Shown: piece after piece, positions 1 to 9,180 of the stretch | Numbering within the stretch: the stretch's first letter is position 1 | Layout of the letters: the number at the start of each line of letters is the position of its first letter | Source: Cereibacter_A sp052244495 | GTDB taxonomy: Bacteria; Pseudomonadota; Alphaproteobacteria; Rhodobacterales; Rhodobacteraceae | DNA length: 64,000 nucleotides | Strand: one strand, 5' to 3' | Assembly: GCA_052244495.1 (NCBI GenBank) | Contig: JBQPXH010000002.1 | The notes under the pieces: generated by a model | Seen by the model: only the letters and a program-made list of their open reading frames with translations | What the model was told of the DNA's origin: nothing | The model's database searches: none | Program-made: the position numbers and the translations under genes

Positions 1-5
1 TGCCG

Positions 6-638
6 ATGACGCGCGGAGGCCGGGACGACATGAGGGACGAGCCGGAACGGCGTTGCCTCGCCACGGGCGAGAGCGCGCCGAAAACGGGTCTCGTCCGTTT
101 TGCACTTGGTCCCGAGGGCGAGGTCGTCCCTGACATCCTCGGGCGGTTGCCCGGTCGGGGGATGTATCTCTCGGCCGACCGCGCGGCGATCGAGAAGGCC
201 GCGAAGAAGGGCCTCTTCGCCCGCGCTGCGCGCCAGCCGGTGAAGGTGCCCGAGGGGCTCGCGGATCTGGTGGAGGCGCAACTCGCCCGCCGGGTGGTGG
301 ATCTGATCTCGCTCGCACGCAAGGCGGGAAAGGCGGTCGCGGGATACGAGAAGGTGAAGGACTGGCTGTCGAAGGACGAGGCGGAAGTTCTCATCCAGGC
401 CAGTGACGGGTCGGAGCGCGGCAAATCGAAGCTGCATCCGCCTCACGGAAAAAGGTCGTTCATCGGCTGCCTGACGGCCCGGGAATTGGGTTTGGCATTC
501 GGCCGTGAACATGCGATACACGGCGCGCTCGCGGCTGGTGGACTCACGACGCGCGTTCAGGATGAAGCGGCCAGGCTGGCCGGACTTCGCGGGCATATCG
601 GCGGCAGGGCCGCCGGAAGGGATACGAAAGACGCATGA
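6..638 (+). CDS. YlxR/DUF448-L7Ae two-domain RNA-binding protein
   Basis: A 210-residue protein. The N-terminal YlxR (DUF448) domain contains the RRCLATGE motif at about residues 16-23. From about residue 95 a second domain resembles ribosomal L7Ae/L30e proteins, with DLISLARKAGKAVAGYEKV near its start. YlxR proteins bind RNA and sit between nusA and infB in most bacteria. The stop codon overlaps the infB start by 4 nt (ATGA). The start at base 6 also lies in an ATGA, which fits overlap with a nusA stop just outside the window (inference). An in-frame ATG at 30 with GGAGG at 15-19 is the alternative start. Confidence 0.88.
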   Translation: MTRGGRDDMRDEPERRCLATGESAPKTGLVRFALGPEGEVVPDILGRLPGRGMYLSADRAAIEKAAKKGLFARAARQPVKVPEGLADLVEAQLARRVVDLISLARKAGKAVAGYEKVKDWLSKDEAEVLIQASDGSERGKSKLHPPHGKRSFIGCLTARELGLAFGREHAIHGALAAGGLTTRVQDEAARLAGLRGHIGGRAAGRDTKDA

Positions 639-3145
639 GCGATACAGACGGCAAGAAACCCCTCGGCCTGGGTGGCGGCTCGCGTTCGGGCCAGGTGAAG
701 CAGAGCTTCAGCCACGGCCGCACAAAGAGTGTCCTGGTCGAGACGAAGCGCAAGCGCGTTGTCGTTCCGAAGCCGGGTGCCTCGGGGTCGTCGACCACGA
801 CGAACTCGCCGTCGCACCTGGGCGATCCGGCGAAGCGTCCTGCAGGCATCTCCGATGCCGAGATGGAGCGCCGCCTCGCCGCGCTGCGCGCAGCCAAGCT
901 GCGCGAGGTCGAAGAGGCCAAGCGTCGCGAAGAGGACGAGCGCCAGCGCGAGGAAGAGCGTCAGCGGCGCCGCGAGGAACTCGAGGCGAAGGAACGCGAG
1001 GAGCGTGAGCGCGCCGAGGCCCTTCGCCAGAAGGCCGAGGACGAGGAACGTGCCCGCCGCGAGGCTGAAGAGGCCGCCCGGCGAGCCGAAGAAGCCAAAC
1101 GGGCCCCGGCTCCGGCCGCGCCGCAACCTGCGGCGCCCGAATCGCGCGCTTCCGCGCCGCCGTCGGCGAAGCCCGGTCTGGCGCCCTCGCGCAAGGAGCG
1201 CGAGCGCGAGGCCGAGCGTGACCGCGCGACCAAGAAGGACGACTCGCGCCGGTCGGGCAAGCTCACGCTGAACGAAGCTCTCTCGGGCGAAGGTGGCCGC
1301 ACGCGGTCGCTCGCCGCGATGAAGCGCAAGCAGGAGAAGGCCCGCCAGAAGGCGATGGGCTTCGGCCACAAGGCCGAGAAGCAGGTGCGCGACGTGCAGC
1401 TGCCCGAGACGATCCTGGTGCAGGAGCTCGCCAACCGCATGGCGGAGCGGGCTGCCGATGTGGTCAAGGCGCTCATGAAGATGGGCATGATGGTCACGAT
1501 GAACCAGACCATCGACGCCGACACCGCCGAGCTGGTGATCGAGGAATTCGGCCACCGCGCCGTCCGCGTGTCGGACGCCGACGTCGAGCATGTGATCGAC
1601 ACGGTCGAGGACAAGGCCGAAGACCTCCAGTCGCGCCCGCCGATCATCACGATCATGGGGCACGTCGACCACGGCAAGACCTCGCTGCTGGACGCGATCC
1701 GCAAGACGAGCGTCGTCTCGGGCGAGGCCGGTGGCATCACGCAGCACATCGGCGCCTATCAGGTGACGACGGACAGCGGCGCGGTGCTGACCTTCCTCGA
1801 CACGCCCGGCCACGCGGCTTTCACCTCGATGCGTGCCCGTGGCGCGCAGGTGACGGACATCGTCGTGCTGGTGGTGGCTGCCGATGATGCGGTGATGCCG
1901 CAGACGGTCGAGGCGATCAAGCATGCCAAGGCCGCGAAGGTCCCGATGATCGTCGCGATCAACAAGATCGACAAGCCGGACGCGCAGCCCGACAAGGTCC
2001 GCACGGACCTGCTGCAGCACGAGGTCATCGTCGAGAAGATGTCCGGCGACGTCCTCGACGTCGAGGTCTCGGCCAAGACGGGCAAGGGCCTCGACTCGCT
2101 GCTCGACAACATCGCGTTGCAGGCCGAGATCCTCGACCTGCGGGCCAATCCCAAGCGGCAGGCCCAGGGCGCGGTGATCGAAGCCAAGCTCGACGTCGGT
2201 CGTGGGCCGGTGGCCACTGTGCTGGTCCAGCACGGCACGCTGAAGCGCGGCGACATCTTCGTCGTCGGGCAGCAGTGGGGCAAAGTGCGCGCGCTCATCA
2301 ACGACAAGGGCGAGCGTGTGGACGAGGCCGGTCCTTCGGTTCCTGTCGAGGTTCTGGGCCTGAACGGCACGCCCGAAGCGGGCGACGTGCTGAACGTGGT
2401 CGAGACCGAGGCCCAGGCGCGCGAGATCGCCGACTACCGCGAGAAGGCCGCCCGCGACAAGCGGGCAGCGGCGGGTGCCGCCACGACGCTCGAGCAGCTG
2501 ATGGCCAAGGCCAAGGCCGATGCCGACGTCGCCGAACTGCCGGTGGTCATCAAGGCCGACGTGCAGGGCTCGGCCGAGGCGATCGTGCAGGCGCTCGAGA
2601 AGGTCGGCAACGACGAGGTCCGCGTGCGCGTGCTTCACTACGGCGTGGGCGCGATCACCGAAAGCGACATCGGCCTTGCCGAGGCGTCGCAGGCGGCGGT
2701 CATCGGCTTCAACGTGCGGGCCAACGCCTCGGCACGCCAGGCCGCGAACCAGAAGGGCGTGGAGATCCGCTACTACAGCGTGATCTACGACCTCGTTGAC
2801 GACGTGAAGAAGGCAGCCTCGGGCCTGCTCAAGGCGGAAGTGCGCGAGCACTTCATCGGCTACGCCCAGATCAAGGAGGTCTTCCGGATCACCGGCGTGG
2901 GCAACGTCGCAGGCTGTCTCGTGACGGAAGGCGTGGCGCGGCGGTCCGCTGGCGTGCGCCTGCTGCGCGAGAACGTCGTTATCCACGAGGGTACGCTGAA
3001 GACGCTGAAGCGCTTCAAGGACGAGGTCAAGGAAGTGCAGTCCGGTCAGGAATGCGGCATGGCCTTCGAGCGTTACGAGGACATCCGTCCCGGCGACGTG
3101 ATCGAGATCTTCGAGCGCGAGGAAGTGCAGCGCAAGCTGGCGTGA
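635..3145 (+). CDS. infB: Translation initiation factor IF-2
   Basis: An 836-residue GTPase that places initiator fMet-tRNA on the 30S subunit. The N-terminal third is a charged, Arg/Glu-rich coiled coil (about residues 75-155) followed by an Ala/Pro linker, usual for alphaproteobacterial IF-2. The GTPase signatures are all visible: G1 GHVDHGKT at about 342, switch II DTPGHAAF, NKID, and SAKTG. Domains II, III and C2 follow, ending at the normal IF-2 terminus. The start overlaps the upstream ylxR-like gene by 4 nt, so the two are probably translationally coupled. A strong hairpin 30 nt after the stop ends the unit. Confidence 0.98.
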   Translation: MSDTDGKKPLGLGGGSRSGQVKQSFSHGRTKSVLVETKRKRVVVPKPGASGSSTTTNSPSHLGDPAKRPAGISDAEMERRLAALRAAKLREVEEAKRREEDERQREEERQRRREELEAKEREERERAEALRQKAEDEERARREAEEAARRAEEAKRAPAPAAPQPAAPESRASAPPSAKPGLAPSRKEREREAERDRATKKDDSRRSGKLTLNEALSGEGGRTRSLAAMKRKQEKARQKAMGFGHKAEKQVRDVQLPETILVQELANRMAERAADVVKALMKMGMMVTMNQTIDADTAELVIEEFGHRAVRVSDADVEHVIDTVEDKAEDLQSRPPIITIMGHVDHGKTSLLDAIRKTSVVSGEAGGITQHIGAYQVTTDSGAVLTFLDTPGHAAFTSMRARGAQVTDIVVLVVAADDAVMPQTVEAIKHAKAAKVPMIVAINKIDKPDAQPDKVRTDLLQHEVIVEKMSGDVLDVEVSAKTGKGLDSLLDNIALQAEILDLRANPKRQAQGAVIEAKLDVGRGPVATVLVQHGTLKRGDIFVVGQQWGKVRALINDKGERVDEAGPSVPVEVLGLNGTPEAGDVLNVVETEAQAREIADYREKAARDKRAAAGAATTLEQLMAKAKADADVAELPVVIKADVQGSAEAIVQALEKVGNDEVRVRVLHYGVGAITESDIGLAEASQAAVIGFNVRANASARQAANQKGVEIRYYSVIYDLVDDVKKAASGLLKAEVREHFIGYAQIKEVFRITGVGNVAGCLVTEGVARRSAGVRLLRENVVIHEGTLKTLKRFKDEVKEVQSGQECGMAFERYEDIRPGDVIEIFEREEVQRKLA

Positions 3146-3175
3146 TGCCGGCACTGCAACAGAACGGAAAAGGAA

Positions 3176-3198
3176 AGGCCGGGCAGATTGCCCGGCCT
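3176..3198. terminator. Bidirectional hairpin terminator between infB and a small minus-strand gene
   Basis: Perfect 10-bp inverted repeat AGGCCGGGCA / TGCCCGGCCT with a 3-nt GAT loop. Read on the plus strand it is followed by CTCTTCATTC. Read on the minus strand it is followed by TTTCCTTTTCC, a better U-rich tract. It can therefore end infB transcripts and those of the convergent 46-codon gene. Confidence 0.75.
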
Positions 3199-3238
3199 CT
3201 TCATTCGTAGCGACACGTTGCGCGCAGATCCCTTGACG

Positions 3239-3379
3239 TCAGGCGGCACGCTTCGTCGGGATAGGATATCCGACGTAAGTCTTCTCGTCCACGCGGACCA
3301 TCACCTTCCCATCGGCCATCTGGCCGACGAGCAGGCCCTGAACCGAGACGCAGCTACCGATCGTGATTGTTCTGAGCAT
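3239..3379 (-). CDS. Small conserved-looking hypothetical protein, 46 aa
   Basis: Short ORF starting MLRTITIGSC and ending PIPTKRAA. The internal sequence alternates hydrophobic and charged residues (GKVMVRVDEKTYVGYP), which suggests a small beta-rich fold with no signal peptide. The start is an ATG preceded by GGGGAAA about 6 nt upstream. I recall similar short ORFs annotated as hypothetical in Rhodobacteraceae, but that is memory rather than a search result. It has its own candidate promoter at 3479-3507 and ends at the shared hairpin with infB. Function unknown. Confidence 0.6.
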   Translation of the reverse strand: MLRTITIGSCVSVQGLLVGQMADGKVMVRVDEKTYVGYPIPTKRAA

Positions 3380-3478
3380 TGCTTTTTCCCCAAGAAGCAA
3401 GTTTCCCCAGTCACACGCTAGTCGCAAACCGATACAGAAACACGCGCGATCTTGGTCGTAGAGCCTTTTTAGGGTGCG

Positions 3479-3507
3479 ACATATGAACGAATGAGACTCT
3501 GCGGCAA
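3479..3507 (-). promoter_or_regulatory. Candidate sigma-70-type promoter for the 46-aa gene
   Basis: On the minus strand TTGCCG (3507-3502) is followed after 17 bp by ATATGT (3484-3479). This would give a leader of about 90 nt before the ATG at 3379. Both hexamers are only partial matches to consensus. Confidence 0.3.
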
Positions 3508-3515
3508 CAGAAATG

Positions 3516-3914
3516 CTACAGCCAGTCGCGAAGGATGGGGATGAGCGGCAGGTCGGCAGGCGGCATCGGATAGTCGCGTAACGCCTGCGGCCGCACCCAG
3601 GCGAGCTTCTGCCCTTCGCGCGGCTGGGCGATGCCCTCCCACCGGCGGCAGGCAAAGAGCGGCATCAGCAGGTGAAAGCTGTCATAGGCATGGCTCGCGA
3701 ATGTGAGGGGCGCGAGGCAGCTCGTCTTCGTGTCGATGCCAAGTTCTTCCTTCAGCTCGCGGATCAGGGCGCTTTCGGGGCTCTCACCCGGCTCGACCTT
3801 TCCGCCGGGAAATTCCCAGAGGCCCGCGAGGGACTTGCCCTCGGGCCGCTGAGCGAGCAGGACGCGGCCATCCCCGTCAATGAGGGCCACCGCCGAAACG
3901 AGGACGATCCTCAC
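3516..3914 (-). CDS. mutT: 8-oxo-dGTP diphosphatase MutT (NUDIX)
   Basis: A 132-residue NUDIX hydrolase expected to clear 8-oxo-dGTP from the nucleotide pool. The NUDIX box is complete: the GGKVEPGESPESALIRELKE stretch and the following ELGI match G-x5-E-x7-REUxEExGU. The N-terminal VSAVALIDGDGRVLLAQRPEGK strand pattern is typical of MutT. The start is GTG and overlaps the argJ stop by 4 nt (GTGA), so it is translated from the argJ message. The PPIase-argJ-mutT order looks like one operon. Assignment to MutT rather than another NUDIX subfamily rests on length and the N-terminal pattern. Confidence 0.9.
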   Translation of the reverse strand: MRIVLVSAVALIDGDGRVLLAQRPEGKSLAGLWEFPGGKVEPGESPESALIRELKEELGIDTKTSCLAPLTFASHAYDSFHLLMPLFACRRWEGIAQPREGQKLAWVRPQALRDYPMPPADLPLIPILRDWL

Positions 3915-5248
3915 GACCGGTAGTCGGCGTTGATGTCGATGTAGCGGTGGGTCAGATCGCAGGTCCAGACTGTCCGCGCGCCCTTGCCCAACCCCAGATC
4001 GACGGCGATTACCAGTTCCGCCCGCTTCATGTAGGCGGCTCCGTCCTCTTCGCGGTAGTCGGGGCTGCGCCAGCCGTTTTCGGCCACGAGGATGTCGCCG
4101 AACCGGATCGAGAGCCGGTCGCGGTCCGCCGCGGCGCCGGACTTGCCCACCGCCATGACGATACGGCCCCAGTTCGGATCCTCTCCGGCGATGGCGGTCT
4201 TGACCAGCGGCGAGTTGGCGATCGCCATCGCCACCCGATGCGCGTCCTCGGGGCTCTCGGCGCCGGTCACCCGGACCTCGACGAACTTCGTCGCGCCCTC
4301 GCCGTCGCGGACGACCTGCTGCGCCAGATCGAGCATCACCCGCCCGAGCGCCGCCTCGAAGTCGCGGCCGGCCTTCGACCGGCCGTTGAGCTCCGCGGCA
4401 GGGGATGCGCCTGTCGCAGCCAGCAGCAGCGCGTCCGAGGTCGAGGTGTCGCTGTCCACCGTGATCGCGTTGAACGTGGCCACCACCTGCCGCGAGAGCA
4501 TCTTCTGCAGGAGAGGCTGCGGGATCTTCGCATCGGTGAAGATGTAGACCAGCATCGTGGCCATGTCGGGCGCGATCATGCCCGATCCCTTGGCGATGCC
4601 CGCGATGCGAATCTCGCCGCCCTCGGCCTCGATCACGGCCGAGGCGCCTTTCGGGAAGGTGTCGGTCGTCATCATGGCGCGGGCCGCCATCTCGATGGCA
4701 TCGCCCGAGAGGCCCTCCACGAGGTCCGGGATCTTCGCGGTGATGCGTTCATGCGGCAGCGGCTCGCCGATCACGCCGGTGGAAGAGGAGAAGACCCGCT
4801 CGACCGGAAGATCGAGCGCCGCCGCCACACCGCCGGTCACGGCCTCGACAGCCTCGACTCCGACGGTTCCGGTAAAGGCATTCGAGTTGCCCGAGTTGAC
4901 CACGATCGCCGCGCCGGCCTCGGAGGTCCTGCCGATCTTCGCCTGGCAGTCGAGCACGCAGGCCGCGCGTGTGGACGAGCGGGTGAAGACACCCGCCATC
5001 GCCGTCCCCGGCGCGAGGAGGATCAGCATGACGTCCTTGCGGTTCTGATACCGCACACCGGCCTCGACGGCCGAGAACTCCACCCCGCCGATGGCCGGCA
5101 GGGTGGGGAAGGCTTCGGGGGCAAGCGGCGAGACCGTCTTGACGGCTTTCTGCTTCGCCTCCGGCTTTTCGGCCTTCAGGCGGGCCCTGAGCTTGGACAG
5201 CTTCTTCTTCAGAGCCTTCGCTTCGTCCTTCCAGTCGGTCTTGGCCAT
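3911..5248 (-). CDS. argJ: Bifunctional glutamate N-acetyltransferase / N-acetylglutamate synthase ArgJ
   Basis: A 445-residue self-cleaving enzyme of the cyclic arginine pathway. It moves acetyl groups from N-acetylornithine to glutamate and can also make N-acetylglutamate. The autoproteolysis site is seen as KGSGMIAPDMA|TMLVYIF, with the new N-terminal nucleophile near Thr231. The chosen start is the ATG at 5248 because GGAGG lies just upstream. An open frame continues upstream but has no such site. Unusual is a basic N-terminal extension of about 40 residues (Lys/Arg/Ala-rich) before the usual VSPLAPEAFP start of the family. It is coupled downstream to mutT. Confidence 0.96.
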   Translation of the reverse strand: MAKTDWKDEAKALKKKLSKLRARLKAEKPEAKQKAVKTVSPLAPEAFPTLPAIGGVEFSAVEAGVRYQNRKDVMLILLAPGTAMAGVFTRSSTRAACVLDCQAKIGRTSEAGAAIVVNSGNSNAFTGTVGVEAVEAVTGGVAAALDLPVERVFSSSTGVIGEPLPHERITAKIPDLVEGLSGDAIEMAARAMMTTDTFPKGASAVIEAEGGEIRIAGIAKGSGMIAPDMATMLVYIFTDAKIPQPLLQKMLSRQVVATFNAITVDSDTSTSDALLLAATGASPAAELNGRSKAGRDFEAALGRVMLDLAQQVVRDGEGATKFVEVRVTGAESPEDAHRVAMAIANSPLVKTAIAGEDPNWGRIVMAVGKSGAAADRDRLSIRFGDILVAENGWRSPDYREEDGAAYMKRAELVIAVDLGLGKGARTVWTCDLTHRYIDINADYRS

Positions 5249-5270
5249 GCCCGTGCCTCCGTTATGCGGA

Positions 5271-6125
5271 TCAGTCGAGCAGTTCTTCCTTCCGAAGCGT
5301 GGCGGGGTCAATCCCCTCACCCGGCCGGCTGATGTCCGCGCTGGCCGTCACTTCTTCGATGTGGCGGGCGATGGCTTCCTGCTCGATCTGCCCGGCAAGC
5401 TCGTCGCGCATCTCGTCGAGCGAGGGCTTCTCGGCGATCCGGGTCTCGTTCAGCTTGATCAGGTGCCAGCCGAACTGGGTCTGGATCGGTCCCGCGACCT
5501 CGCCGGGCTTCATCTTGACCACGGCATCCTCGAAGGGCTTGACCATCATGCCGAGCCCGAACCAGCCGAGCGATCCGCCATTGGCGGCGGCACCGTCCGA
5601 GGAATGCTCCTTCGCCATCGTGGCGAAATCGGCGCCGCCCTCGATCTCGGTCTTCAGCTTCTGGGCCTCTTCCTCGCTCGCAACGAGGATGTGCGAGGCA
5701 CTGTATTCGGTCTGCGGCGCGGCATCGGCGAAGCGCGCGTCGTAGGCTGCCTGCAGCGCCTCGTCGGTGACGGCACCCTCAACCACGCGGCGCATTGCCA
5801 CGGCCGAGAGGAAGCCACGCTCTTCGTTCTGAAGCGACAGCTGGTCGCGCTTGGTTACCGTGCCTTCGACGGACTGCGCCAGCGCCGCCTGCTGGACGAG
5901 CTGTTCGAGAATGCCCTTGAACAGCGACTCGTCAGGCAGGCTCTGATACTGCTCGGGCAGGCCGGCCCGGAGGGCGATCATGTGGCCGAGCGTGATGTCC
6001 TGGCCGTTGACCGTGGCCACCACGGTATCGGCCGTCACCTCCTCGGCACGGACCGGTGCGGCCAGCGCCAACGCGCAGACGGCCGCTACCGAAGCGCCCC
6101 GCCAGAACCTTGCAATGTTCGCCAT
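5271..6125 (-). CDS. Periplasmic parvulin-type peptidyl-prolyl isomerase
   Basis: A 284-residue exported foldase. The N-terminus MANIARFWRG...LALAAPVRAEE is a signal peptide with cleavage likely after VRA. A SurA/PpiC-like N-terminal helical part is followed by a parvulin domain from about residue 140, with ASHILVASEEEAQ, the GGSLGWFGLG loop and a terminal GWHLIKLNE strand. The ATG at 6125 is preferred over an in-frame GTG at 6131 because AGGAG sits at correct spacing to the ATG. It is divergent from secA and upstream of argJ, so it links export and periplasmic folding. No gene symbol is given because PpiC, PrsA and SurA homologues are not separable by eye. Confidence 0.93.
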   Translation of the reverse strand: MANIARFWRGASVAAVCALALAAPVRAEEVTADTVVATVNGQDITLGHMIALRAGLPEQYQSLPDESLFKGILEQLVQQAALAQSVEGTVTKRDQLSLQNEERGFLSAVAMRRVVEGAVTDEALQAAYDARFADAAPQTEYSASHILVASEEEAQKLKTEIEGGADFATMAKEHSSDGAAANGGSLGWFGLGMMVKPFEDAVVKMKPGEVAGPIQTQFGWHLIKLNETRIAEKPSLDEMRDELAGQIEQEAIARHIEEVTASADISRPGEGIDPATLRKEELLD

Positions 6126-6163
6126 TCTCACCTTCTCCTGAACGGCCGCGCCCTCGCGCGACG

Positions 6164-6192
6164 TTGACTTGACCCCTCCATCCCCTTACATC
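6164..6192 (+). promoter_or_regulatory. Candidate secA promoter
   Basis: TTGACT (6164-6169) is followed after 17 bp by TACATC (6187-6192). The -35 is nearly consensus and the -10 is weak. The transcript would have a leader of roughly 125 nt before the secA ATG. Confidence 0.45.
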
Positions 6193-6323
6193 GCTGGGGT
6201 CGCGTGAGCCGGGGCCGGGCTGTCTGCCTTCTAGGAGACTACGGGCGGCAGGAGCAAGGCCGATGCCTCACACGATCATGTCAAGAGGACTTGGCTTGTC
6301 AGGAACGACCAGGCGGAGAAAAC

Positions 6324-9032
6324 ATGCTGGGTCTCGGAACGCTCACGAGAAAGATCTTCGGAACCCCCAACGACCGCAAGGTAAAATCGGTCCGGAGTCT
6401 CGTCGCGCGCATCAACGAGCTTGAGGCGGACTTTCAGAAGCTCTCGGACGAGGGCATCAGGCAGAAGACCGTCGAATTCCAGCGCCGCGTGCAGGACGGC
6501 AGCGAAAGCCTCGACGATCTTCTGCCGGAAGCCTTCGCCAACTGCCGCGAGGGGGCCCGCCGGGCGCTCGGCCTGCGCGCCTTCGACGTGCAGCTGATGG
6601 GCGGGATCTTCCTCCATCAGGGCAATATCGCCGAGATGAAGACCGGCGAGGGCAAGACGCTGGTCGCGACCTTCCCGGCCTACCTGAACGCGCTTGCCGG
6701 CAAGGGCGTGCACATCGTCACGGTCAACGACTACCTCGCCAAGCGCGACGCCGAGTGGATGGGCAAGGTCTACGCCCAGCTCGGGCTCAGCACCGGCGTG
6801 GTCTACCCGTTCCAGACCGAGGAAGAGAAGCGGTTGGCCTATGCCGCCGACATCACCTATTCGACGAACAACGAGCTCGGCTTCGACTACCTTCGCGACA
6901 ACATGAAGTCGTCCAAGGAAGAGATGAAGCAGCGCGGCCACTTCTTCGCCATCGTCGACGAAGTGGACTCGATCCTGATCGACGAGGCCCGGACCCCGCT
7001 CATCATCTCGGGCCCGAGCCAGGACCGCAGCGACCTCTACACCAAGGTGGACAAGCTGATCCCGGAACTCGTGGAGGAGCATTACAAGCTCGACGAGAAG
7101 ACGCGGAACGTGACCTTCACCGAGGAAGGCAACGAGTTCCTCGAGAAACGGCTGCTCGAGACGGGCCTGCTACCCGAAGGCCAGTCGCTCTATGACCCGG
7201 AAAGCACGACCATCGTGCACCACGTCAACCAGGGTCTGCGCGCGCACAAGCTGTTCCACCGCGACCAGCAGTACATCGTCCGTAACGACGAGATCATGCT
7301 GATCGACGAATTCACCGGCCGCATGATGCGCGGACGCCGCCTCTCCGACGGCCTTCATCAGGCCATCGAGGCGAAGGAAGGGGTCTCGATCCAGCCCGAG
7401 AACGTGACGCTCGCGTCGGTGACGTTCCAGAACTACTTCCGGCTTTACGAGAAGCTCGCCGGTATGACCGGCACGGCGGCGACCGAGGCCGAGGAATTCA
7501 TGGAGATCTACGGCCTCGGCGTGGTGGAGGTGCCGACGAACCGGCCGGTCGCGCGGGCGGACGACCATGACGCGGTCTATCGCACGGCACGCGAGAAGAA
7601 CGACGGCATCATCGAGTCGATCAAGGAGGCCCATGGCCGCGGACAGCCGATCCTCGTCGGCACCACCTCGATCGACAAGTCCGAGGCTCTGTCAGAGCTC
7701 CTGAAGGGCGCCGGTATCCCGCATAACGTGCTGAACGCGCGCCAGCACGAACAGGAGGCGCAGATCGTCGCCGATGCAGGCAAGCTTGGCGCGGTGACCA
7801 TCGCGACCAACATGGCCGGCCGCGGTACCGACATCCAGCTCGGCGGCAACGTCGAGATGAAGGTGATGCAGGCACTCGCCGCCGATCCTTCGGCCCATCC
7901 CGACGAGGTTCGCGCCCGCATCGAGGCCGAGCACGCCGAGGAGAAGGAGAAGGTCAAGGAAGCCGGCGGCCTCTTCGTGCTCGGCACTGAGCGCCACGAG
8001 TCGCGCCGGATCGACAACCAGCTCCGCGGCCGCTCGGGCCGTCAGGGCGACCCCGGCCGCTCGGCCTTCTTCCTCAGCCTTGAAGACGACCTGATGCGGA
8101 TCTTCGGCTCGGACCGGCTCGACAAGGTGCTTTCGACGCTCGGGATGAAGGACGGCGAGGCCATCGTCCACCCCTGGGTGAACAAGTCGCTCGAGAAGGC
8201 GCAGGCAAAGGTCGAGGGGCGCAACTTCGACATCCGCAAGCAGCTTCTCAAGTTCGACGACGTGATGAACGACCAGCGCAAGGCCATCTTCAGCCAGCGC
8301 CTCGAGATCATGGAGACCGAAGATCTCTCCGAGATCGCGCAGGACATGCGCTATCAGGTGATCGACGACCTGATCGACATGCACATGCCGCCTCGCAGCT
8401 ACTCCGATCAGTGGGATGTCGAGGGCATGCACCGGGCGGTGATGGACAAGCTGGGCCTCGATGCTCCGATCACCAAATGGGCGCAGGAGGAAGGCGTCGA
8501 TCAGGACGTGGTGCGCGAACGCCTGTGCGAGGCTTCCGACCGGCAGATGTCCGAGAAGACGGAAGCCTTCGGGCTGGAAACCATGCGGTCGATCGAGAAG
8601 CAGATCCTGCTTCAGACCATCGACGCCAAGTGGCGCGAGCATCTCCTGACGCTCGAGCATCTGCGGTCGGTCGTGGGCTTCCGCGGCTATGCGCAGCGCG
8701 ACCCGCTGTCGGAATACAAGACCGAGGCCTTCTCGCTCTTCGAGTCGATGCTGAACTCGCTGAGGCAGGACGTGACACAGAAGCTTGCCCAGGTGCGCCC
8801 GCTGACCGAGGAAGAGCAGCAGGCAATGATGCGGCAGATCCTCGATCAGCAGCGCGCCGCGGCCCCTGCACCCCAGCCTCAGGCCGCGACGGCGCCTCAG
8901 CCCGCGCCTGAACTGGTTGGGGCCGGAGATGGCGAATCGGAGCCTGCCGCCTGGGGCGACGTGGCGAGGAACGAGCCCTGCCCTTGCGGCTCCGGCCTCA
9001 AGTACAAGCACTGCCACGGCCGACTTGAGTGA
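6324..9032 (+). CDS. secA: Preprotein translocase ATPase SecA
   Basis: A 902-residue motor ATPase that drives unfolded preproteins through SecYEG. Walker A GEGKTLVATFP is near residue 108 and the DEAD-type motif is in VDEVDSILIDEARTPL. The preprotein cross-linking, helical scaffold and second nucleotide-binding domains follow in order, including ATNMAGRGTDI. The C-terminus ends with the zinc-binding SecB-binding motif PCPCGSGLKYKHCHG. The start is the ATG with GGAG about 9 nt upstream; the open frame extends 40 codons further upstream but that stretch does not look like SecA. A 13-bp inverted repeat follows the stop. Confidence 0.98.
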   Translation: MLGLGTLTRKIFGTPNDRKVKSVRSLVARINELEADFQKLSDEGIRQKTVEFQRRVQDGSESLDDLLPEAFANCREGARRALGLRAFDVQLMGGIFLHQGNIAEMKTGEGKTLVATFPAYLNALAGKGVHIVTVNDYLAKRDAEWMGKVYAQLGLSTGVVYPFQTEEEKRLAYAADITYSTNNELGFDYLRDNMKSSKEEMKQRGHFFAIVDEVDSILIDEARTPLIISGPSQDRSDLYTKVDKLIPELVEEHYKLDEKTRNVTFTEEGNEFLEKRLLETGLLPEGQSLYDPESTTIVHHVNQGLRAHKLFHRDQQYIVRNDEIMLIDEFTGRMMRGRRLSDGLHQAIEAKEGVSIQPENVTLASVTFQNYFRLYEKLAGMTGTAATEAEEFMEIYGLGVVEVPTNRPVARADDHDAVYRTAREKNDGIIESIKEAHGRGQPILVGTTSIDKSEALSELLKGAGIPHNVLNARQHEQEAQIVADAGKLGAVTIATNMAGRGTDIQLGGNVEMKVMQALAADPSAHPDEVRARIEAEHAEEKEKVKEAGGLFVLGTERHESRRIDNQLRGRSGRQGDPGRSAFFLSLEDDLMRIFGSDRLDKVLSTLGMKDGEAIVHPWVNKSLEKAQAKVEGRNFDIRKQLLKFDDVMNDQRKAIFSQRLEIMETEDLSEIAQDMRYQVIDDLIDMHMPPRSYSDQWDVEGMHRAVMDKLGLDAPITKWAQEEGVDQDVVRERLCEASDRQMSEKTEAFGLETMRSIEKQILLQTIDAKWREHLLTLEHLRSVVGFRGYAQRDPLSEYKTEAFSLFESMLNSLRQDVTQKLAQVRPLTEEEQQAMMRQILDQQRAAAPAPQPQAATAPQPAPELVGAGDGESEPAAWGDVARNEPCPCGSGLKYKHCHGRLE

Positions 9033-9037
9033 TTGCG

Positions 9038-9071
9038 GCGAGAATGCGGCAAGGATGGGCCGCATTCTCGC
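9038..9071. terminator. Large perfect inverted repeat after secA
   Basis: GCGAGAATGCGGC (9038-9050) and its exact complement (9059-9071) form a 13-bp stem with an 8-nt loop. There is no T-tract after it on the plus strand, so it may act as a transcript 3'-end stabiliser or a terminator lacking the U-tract. Confidence 0.5.
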
Positions 9072-9180
9072 GCTGGGCGGATTGAAGCCGAGCAATTGAG
9101 GCAGCTCGGCAGGTTTTCGCCACCAATAGGCCCGTTTTGATCGTTACCCATTTCGCACCGGCAGCATGGCGGAGCGGGGA

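Noticed and set aside
557..3154. 865-codon open frame antisense to infB
   Set aside because: GC-rich codon bias keeps the opposite strand open. The translation is His/Leu/Arg-rich with no family match, while infB is certain.
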